A stretch of DNA of 8,723 bases, taken from the NCBI GenBank assembly GCA_022428035.1, contig JAKMDG010000136.1, forward strand, positions 1 through 8,723. The letters run 5' to 3'. Below, in pieces: positions 6,124-8,723 of the stretch. The notes below the pieces were generated by a model. The model worked only from the letters and a program-made list of their open reading frames with translations. It ran no database searches and had not been told where the DNA came from. The stretch comes from Longimicrobiales bacterium. GTDB taxonomy: Bacteria; Gemmatimonadota; Gemmatimonadetes; Longimicrobiales; Gaopeijiaceae. Made by a program: the position numbers and the translations under genes. The first letter of the stretch is position 1; every line of letters starts with the position of its first letter.

Positions 6124-6519
6124 ATGTGGTGGTCCGGCACCCACCTCGACAGGGAGCGGCGAAACAACGTCATCATTGCATTCCACACCCATCCGGTTGT
6201 TACGTACAAGAGGCCCGCACGGGCCGCGCGAGGTCAGTTTCACTGTCCTCACTGCAATGCCGCGCGCACGTACGCCCACAAACATATTCAGAGGATGTTC
6301 GTGGTCCTCTACCCGCCTGTCGCACGCAGGGGCACAGGACGAGAGTTCGTGCAATGCGGCTTTTGCCGTCGGGCGTTCTCGCTCTCTGTGCTCGACGCCG
6401 AGCCACCCGGACTGCCCAGTGATGTACACGTGCAAGACGACGATACGGCCCAACACCATACGGACCTGAAGGGTGCAGCCGCATCGACTCTGCTCGTCTG
6501 GGAGAGTGAGGACGAGTAG
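6124..6519 (+). CDS. small zinc-ribbon protein
   Basis: A 131-residue protein (from ATG 6124) with a CPHC knuckle (Cys41, Cys44) and a CGFC knuckle (Cys78, Cys81) 33 residues apart, separated by a hydrophobic MFVVLYPPV segment. This is the layout of short bacterial zinc-ribbon proteins, in which a strand of the form 'FF-L-IP' links the two knuckles. Their function is generally unknown; nucleic-acid or protein binding is a guess. The tail after about 90 is acidic and probably disordered, ending WESEDE. The start is uncertain: ATG 6124 has no obvious ribosome site and gives an Arg-rich leader, whereas family members usually start at the VIIAF segment, encoded from 6169 by GTC-ATC-ATT. AGGGAG at 6151-6156 lies 12-18 nt before those codons. 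It is divergent from the secreted His-rich gene (70-bp gap) and converges on the M20 gene with a 20-bp gap. Confidence 0.72.
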   Translation: MWWSGTHLDRERRNNVIIAFHTHPVVTYKRPARAARGQFHCPHCNAARTYAHKHIQRMFVVLYPPVARRGTGREFVQCGFCRRAFSLSVLDAEPPGLPSDVHVQDDDTAQHHTDLKGAAASTLLVWESEDE

Positions 6520-6539
6520 GCCGAAGCCACGTCAGGACA

Positions 6540-7904
6540 TCAGGTCGTCTTGCTGAAGTGCTCCATGATCGCCGCCGCGTACTTGATCCCCTGGAGATAC
6601 TTGTCGACGTGAATGTTCTCATCCGGGGCGTGAAGATTGGCTCCTGGGTTCGCGAAGCCGGTCAGGACACAGGGAATCCACACGTGGCGCAGGATCGCAC
6701 CCTCGGCCGACACGCCGTTCACGACAGGTAGCTCGCCGTACACTTCGGTCGCGGCTGCGATGATCGCCTGACTGATGTCCTCTTTGACCGAGATCTTGTA
6801 GGGCGGTTCTGCGCCGTCGAACGCTTCGACTTCGATGTGGCCGAAGCCGTTTTTCTCGAGGTGCGCCTTGAGCTTCCGGATCGCGTCAACTGGCTGGATG
6901 TTCGGGATGAGCCGGAAGTCCATGCGGACTCGGGCCTCGTTGGGAATAATCGTCTTCCGCCCGGGGCCGGTGTAACCGGCAATCATCCCCTGGATATTCG
7001 CGGTCGGCTCGTACGTGCGGGCCCGAATTGCGTCGACGCCATCGCGCCCGAGTGCGAATTCCGAGATGCCCCACTCATCCTTGAGGGCACCCAGGTCGAC
7101 CCGTGCAGCCTTGTCGGTGAGTTGCGCCTCGTCGTCGGGGCCGAGCTGCCAGATGCCCTCTTCCCACCCTTCAATCAGAATGTTCCGATCGCGATCCAGA
7201 ATCGTGTTCAGCGCCCAGATCAGTTCCCACACCGGGGACTCGACCAGGGGGAAGTTCAGAGAGTGTACGTCCATCTTCGCGCCGCGCGCGATCAGCTCCA
7301 CAAACAGTACCGACTTGAGGCCGAGGGAGACGTCGGGAACCTCTGTGCCGGTTTCCATGGAACCGTCGAGGCAGTGCATGCCGTCCGCCTTCAGCAGTTC
7401 CTCGTTCTGCTCCGCCCACGCCGCCAGGTTCGGCGAACCGATCTCTTCCTCGCCTTCAATGAGGAACTTCAGATTGACCGGCACCTCGCCCCGGACCTCC
7501 AGGAACGCCTTCGCTGCCTTGTTGAAGGCCAGGACTCCGGACTTGTTGTCCGTGGAGCCACGGCCATACATGACACCATCGACGATCTCTCCGGACCACG
7601 GACCCCCGTGGGTCCATTCGTCGAGGGGCTCTGGCGGCTGCACGTCGTAGTGTGAGTAACACAGGATGGTCTTGGCTGGCTTCTTGGCCTCGAGGTGCCC
7701 GAACACGACGGGCGGGCCCTCTGCGAGCTCGTGGAATTCAGCGGGCAGGCCATCGTCATGCATCATGTCTCGAACGAGCGCTGCGCACTCCCGCAGCCCG
7801 ACGTCCTGCGCAGAGATCGAGGGCTGCTGAACGAAGCGTTGGAGGTCGCGGACACACTCGTCGGCGTTCGCGTCGATCCAGTCGTAGATATCCTGCATGC
7901 TCAT
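6540..7904 (-). CDS. M20 family metallodipeptidase (CNDP/carnosinase-like)
   Basis: A 454-residue di-zinc aminoacylase/dipeptidase of the M20 family. Metal and catalytic residues are in their expected order: SHYDVQP (His85, Asp87), GRGSTDNKSG (bridging Asp119), EGEEEIGS (general base Glu153, metal ligand Glu154), CLDGS (Asp180) and NLHAPDENI (His425). The lid/dimerisation domain lies between about 190 and 400. Members of this branch hydrolyse dipeptides with broad or beta-alanyl specificity, or related N-acyl amides, in the cytoplasm; no signal peptide is present. The ATG at 7904 is supported by AGGAG at 7916-7920 (11-nt spacer) and by its ATGA overlap with the upstream SDR stop, which implies coupled translation. 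Longer in-frame starts would run inside the SDR gene. It is the last gene of the operon seen here; no terminator hairpin is visible in the 20 bp after its stop. Confidence 0.95.
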   Translation of the reverse strand: MSMQDIYDWIDANADECVRDLQRFVQQPSISAQDVGLRECAALVRDMMHDDGLPAEFHELAEGPPVVFGHLEAKKPAKTILCYSHYDVQPPEPLDEWTHGGPWSGEIVDGVMYGRGSTDNKSGVLAFNKAAKAFLEVRGEVPVNLKFLIEGEEEIGSPNLAAWAEQNEELLKADGMHCLDGSMETGTEVPDVSLGLKSVLFVELIARGAKMDVHSLNFPLVESPVWELIWALNTILDRDRNILIEGWEEGIWQLGPDDEAQLTDKAARVDLGALKDEWGISEFALGRDGVDAIRARTYEPTANIQGMIAGYTGPGRKTIIPNEARVRMDFRLIPNIQPVDAIRKLKAHLEKNGFGHIEVEAFDGAEPPYKISVKEDISQAIIAAATEVYGELPVVNGVSAEGAILRHVWIPCVLTGFANPGANLHAPDENIHVDKYLQGIKYAAAIMEHFSKTT

Positions 7905-8611
7905 CGCTGATGCTGCTCCTGTGAAAGTTCCCACGCACTCAGTCGCTGACCGGACAGATGCATGGGACGGGTAGCTAGGTATTCGAAGGCCGGGGCCAAC
8001 TCGATGGGATCGACCCACTTCTCCCTGAGCTCCGGCGGATAGGTGATTTCGGACATGGGTGTGCGCATGTACATGCCCGGCGTGACGGTCACGGAAAGAA
8101 TGCCCTGAGACTCTCCCTCCATGGCGAGGCACTTCGAGAAGCCCTCGAGCGCATGCTTGGACGCGCAGTAGGCCGTCTCGTCCGCGAAGCCCTCGATTCC
8201 TGAGCGAGACGAGACGAAGACAAGAGCCCCGCCAGACTTTTGCATGTGGGGCCAGACCGCCTTCGTGAGCTGAAAGCCCGCCTGAATGCCCACGTCCATG
8301 GTGGCCTGAAAGGCCTCCAGGCTGACGTCGGCCAATGGCTCGACGCGGAGGATCGCCGCGTTGTGAATGACGGTGTCGACAGGGCTCGAGATCAATGAGT
8401 CGAGCGCACGCTGAGTCGCACCAGCATCACCCAGATCCACGACGACAGTCACCGCGCCGGGACAGGCAGACGCGGTCTCGGACAGCCTCTCCTCGTTCCA
8501 GTCCATCAGGATCAGTCGCGCGCCACATGAGTGGAGGTGTCGGGCGATGGCAGCACCCAGGCCCTGAGCCGCCCCGGTCACGAGGACGTTCTGGCCCTCG
8601 ACCTCAAACAC
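7901..8611 (-). CDS. short-chain dehydrogenase/reductase (SDR)
   Basis: A 236-residue classical SDR, the usual length for a single Rossmann domain. The cofactor motif is TGAAQGLG (residues 12-19), with Asp37 at the end of strand 2, which favours NAD(H) over NADP(H). Asp59-Leu60, HNAA (83-86), catalytic Ser135, Tyr148 and Lys152 (YCASK) and the PGMYMRTPM loop follow. The active-site Asn expected at residue 108 (as in FabG's TNLSS) is Gly (DVGIQ). The start is GTG at 8611, supported by GAGGAG at 8622-8627 with a 10-nt spacer. The gene begins 8 bp before the upstream oxidoreductase ends (GTGTTTGA) and its TGA overlaps the M20 ATG, so all three genes are probably one coupled unit. It would oxidise an alcohol or reduce a ketone; the substrate is unknown. 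Confidence 0.93.
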   Translation of the reverse strand: MFEVEGQNVLVTGAAQGLGAAIARHLHSCGARLILMDWNEERLSETASACPGAVTVVVDLGDAGATQRALDSLISSPVDTVIHNAAILRVEPLADVSLEAFQATMDVGIQAGFQLTKAVWPHMQKSGGALVFVSSRSGIEGFADETAYCASKHALEGFSKCLAMEGESQGILSVTVTPGMYMRTPMSEITYPPELREKWVDPIELAPAFEYLATRPMHLSGQRLSAWELSQEQHQR

Positions 8612-8723
8612 CGGCCTGCGTCTCCTCGGGGCGAATCCAGCGACGCTCGGACCCCGACATCTTCACGGCGTCCAGCACCATTTGGTTCGCGAGCCCATCA
8701 GCGAACGTGGCGCCGTGCTGAAG
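8604..8723 (-). CDS. Gfo/Idh/MocA family oxidoreductase, C-terminal end only (partial)
   Basis: The frame enters at the right edge (first codon 8723-8721) and runs 39 residues to TGA at 8606-8604. The segment reads GATFADGLANQMVLDAV and then SERRWI, which matches the typical last helix and C-terminus of Gfo/Idh/MocA NAD(P)-dependent oxidoreductases (the 'tFaDGl-nq-vlDAv--Sa--rrWv' pattern). The family dehydrogenates sugars, inositols and similar polyols or reduces their oxo forms. Only the tail is present, so neither the Rossmann domain nor the substrate-binding residues can be checked. It is the first visible gene of the - strand operon and overlaps the SDR by 8 bp. Confidence 0.75.
   Translation of the reverse strand, partial: LQHGATFADGLANQMVLDAVKMSGSERRWIRPEETQAGV
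8622..8627 (-). promoter_or_regulatory. ribosome binding site supporting the GTG start of the SDR
   Basis: The - strand reads GAGGAG 10 nt before the GTG at 8611-8609, inside the coding sequence of the upstream oxidoreductase. It decides for this GTG start and supports independent re-initiation at the overlap. Confidence 0.6.

Noticed and set aside
5259..6422. 387-codon open frame on the + strand
   Set aside because: It is antisense to the secreted His-rich gene, which has a strong ribosome site and signal peptide, and then runs out of frame through the zinc-ribbon gene. The translation is Arg-rich with no domain.
6837..7655. 272-codon open frame on the + strand
   Set aside because: It is antisense to the M20 peptidase, which has all its metal ligands in order.
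7905..8132. N-terminal extension of the M20 peptidase
   Set aside because: It would lie inside the SDR gene and has no homology; the ATG at 7904 has a ribosome site and forms an ATGA overlap.
1..8723. tRNA, rRNA, CRISPR array, insertion sequence, riboswitch
   Set aside because: I saw no tRNA-like cloverleaf, no regular spaced repeats, no transposase motif and no long terminal inverted repeats; reading by eye cannot exclude a small RNA.

Overview
The window is a dense stretch of bacterial chromosome, GC-rich by eye, with nine protein-coding genes (two cut by the window edges), short intergenic gaps and no RNA gene, mobile element or CRISPR array that I can see. The gene types suggest a free-living, aerobic, diderm-type heterotroph: a large exported beta-propeller protein of the choice-of-anchor B class, a BdbC/DsbB-like thiol oxidase, a Prx5 peroxiredoxin, a Gfo/Idh/MocA-SDR pair and an M20 dipeptidase. 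Together with the high GC this would fit Gemmatimonadota or a similar lineage. That is an inference from gene content only; there is no rRNA or marker gene here.

Layout. Positions 3-1937 (+) hold the 3' two thirds or so of a secreted protein with FG-GAP-type propeller repeats followed by an LVIVD/choice-of-anchor B propeller. A 123-bp gap with a possible promoter leads to a two-gene unit on the + strand: a Prx5-type peroxiredoxin (2061-2567) and, 22 bp later, a renalase-like FAD oxidoreductase (2590-3555). The 3' end of the latter overlaps tail-to-tail by 87 bp with a DsbB/BdbC-family membrane protein on the - strand (3469-4089). A divergent intergenic region of about 149 bp separates that gene from a DUF1295 (steroid 5-alpha-reductase-like) membrane protein (4239-5114, +). 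It converges on an uncharacterised, signal-peptide-bearing, histidine-rich protein (5136-6053, -), which is divergent from a small zinc-ribbon protein (6124-6519, +). The right end is a - strand operon read from the window edge inward: the C-terminus of a Gfo/Idh/MocA oxidoreductase (8604-8723), an SDR dehydrogenase (7901-8611) and an M20 metallodipeptidase (6540-7904). These genes overlap by 8 and 4 bp, so they are probably translationally coupled.

How the genes may work together. The left-centre block has a redox theme: a peroxide-reducing enzyme, a flavoprotein of a family that can make H2O2, and a disulfide-generating quinone reductase partner. The right block looks like a small catabolic operon (two NAD(P)-dependent dehydrogenases plus a peptidase) whose substrate cannot be read from sequence. 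I see no clear evidence for a new defence, mobile or signalling system. The most unusual points are the unnamed His-rich secreted protein, an SDR with Gly in place of the conserved active-site Asn, the long antisense gene overlap and the unclear start of the zinc-ribbon gene.
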